From contig NVXB01000067.1 in assembly GCA_002746425.1 (NCBI GenBank), positions 20,225-25,253 of the forward strand: a stretch of 5,029 nucleotides of DNA, read 5' to 3'. The position numbers were made by a program, and so were the translations under genes. Numbering within the stretch: position 1 is the first letter of the stretch; each line of letters begins with the position of its first letter. Source of the stretch: Hyphomicrobiales bacterium (GTDB taxonomy: Bacteria; Pseudomonadota; Alphaproteobacteria; Rhizobiales; GCA-2746425). Below are positions 4,399-5,029 of the stretch, piece by piece. The notes beneath the pieces were generated by a model, which saw only the letters and a program-made list of their open reading frames with translations, was not told where the DNA came from and made no database searches.

Positions 4399-5029
4399 GT
4401 GAACCAGCCAACAAAAACCATGACAGTGCGGGTCGATACCAGCGAGGCTAACGGCCGCGCCTTGCTGGCACCCATGGGCCTGGCAACGCCGCATAGCTCG
4501 CTAACCGGATTTGCGGTGCAGGGCGCACAGCCAACAACCATTACGGAGGCCACCACCGGCCAAACTGCCGCGCTCATTCCCTATGAGGCACTGGCAGGCT
4601 GTGAAACAATTTCGTTCGTCTATGATTATTCGGCCGCACCAACGCTTTATCCCAAAACAATGTTTGAGCCGCGTGACAGCAAATACACCCGCGCCGCGCG
4701 CGCTTTAATTCATGAAGTGCAAAACCTGCCACGGGTGGCCCAGGGCGGTCTTGCAGCTATCGAAGCCATAATGGAGCATACCGCCCATAGCTTTTCCTAC
4801 GGCCATCCTGACACGCGCTTTAATGATGGCTTGGATGAAGTGCCGCATCTTGGTTGTGGCATTACGCAAGGCTCCTGCGTCGACATAAACACCTATCTAA
4901 TTGCCGCCCTGCGCGCGGCAGAGATTGAGGCGGGTTATGTGACGGGCGGCTTTTTCCCGGCAGAAAAACATGGCGTTTGCGATGATATGCATTGCTGGGT
5001 TGTCACAAGACACAACGATAAAACATTGG
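4399..5029 (+). CDS. Transglutaminase-like superfamily protein (3' end outside window)
   Basis: An open frame of 210 codons runs from GTG 4399 to the window edge. The core is recognisable: helix RAARALIHEVQN (98-109) and AIEAIMEHTAHSFSY (120-134), then GITQGSCVDINTYLIAALRA (154-173) with Cys160 as the likely nucleophile, EIEAGYVTGGFF (175-186), and DDMHCWVV (195-202) with His198 as the second triad member. The triad Asp would lie beyond the edge. The N-terminal 95 residues resemble the beta-rich leader common in bacterial transglutaminase-like proteins, with no signal peptide visible, so a cytoplasmic location is likely. Such proteins act as thiol peptidases, amidases or transamidases; the substrate here is unknown. 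GTG 4399 is three bases after the permease stop and in the same frame; ATG 4420 is an alternative. Neither has a good ribosome site, which favours coupling to permease translation. Same operon is very likely; a link to metalloid handling is conjecture. Confidence 0.75.
   Translation, partial: MNQPTKTMTVRVDTSEANGRALLAPMGLATPHSSLTGFAVQGAQPTTITEATTGQTAALIPYEALAGCETISFVYDYSAAPTLYPKTMFEPRDSKYTRAARALIHEVQNLPRVAQGGLAAIEAIMEHTAHSFSYGHPDTRFNDGLDEVPHLGCGITQGSCVDINTYLIAALRAAEIEAGYVTGGFFPAEKHGVCDDMHCWVVTRHNDKTL

Noticed and set aside
3892..4494. 200-codon minus-strand frame opposite the permease
   Set aside because: His/Gly/Arg/Gln-rich translation expected from the antisense of a GC-rich membrane protein gene; the plus-strand permease explains the sequence.

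Overview
The window looks like chromosomal DNA from an alphaproteobacterium. This rests on protein flavour only: a LysR tail, a YeeZ-like epimerase, a COG0701 permease and an ArsR regulator, all of the kind common in Hyphomicrobiales/Rhodobacterales-like genomes. The coding DNA is moderately GC-rich, and an AT-rich gap of about 1.1 kb interrupts it. I cannot name a genus.

Layout from left to right. (1) 1-309, + strand: C-terminal third of a LysR-type regulator, cut by the window edge. (2) 316-873, - strand: a small dihydrofolate reductase-like protein, convergent with the LysR gene and only 6 bp from it, best started at a TTG codon. (3) 874-1963: no credible gene. It holds four copies of the palindrome-centred octamer GTATACAA, a pair of imperfect direct repeats about 450 bp apart built on two of those copies, a knot of TTTTGAC/GTCAAAA inverted repeats, and a likely terminator for the next gene. 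(4) 1964-2875, - strand: an SDR-type NAD(P)-binding protein of the YeeZ-like epimerase group. (5) 2876-3025: a divergent promoter region with a 17-bp palindrome and a long dyad sitting on a sigma70-like promoter. (6) 3026-3349, + strand: an ArsR-family repressor with a C-terminal Cys-Cys-His. (7) 3346-4395, + strand: an eight- to nine-helix permease of the ArsP/COG0701 family, overlapping the arsR-like gene by 4 bp. (8) 4399-5029, + strand: a transglutaminase-like protein open at the right edge, starting 3 bp after the permease stop and in the same frame.

The most coherent unit is the right-hand operon: operator and promoter, then ArsR-type sensor, permease and transglutaminase-like protein. 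The simplest reading is an autoregulated metalloid or soft-metal (possibly trivalent organoarsenical) efflux unit. The transglutaminase-like third gene is the unexplained member. The repeat-bearing AT-rich gap is the other part that ordinary annotation does not explain.
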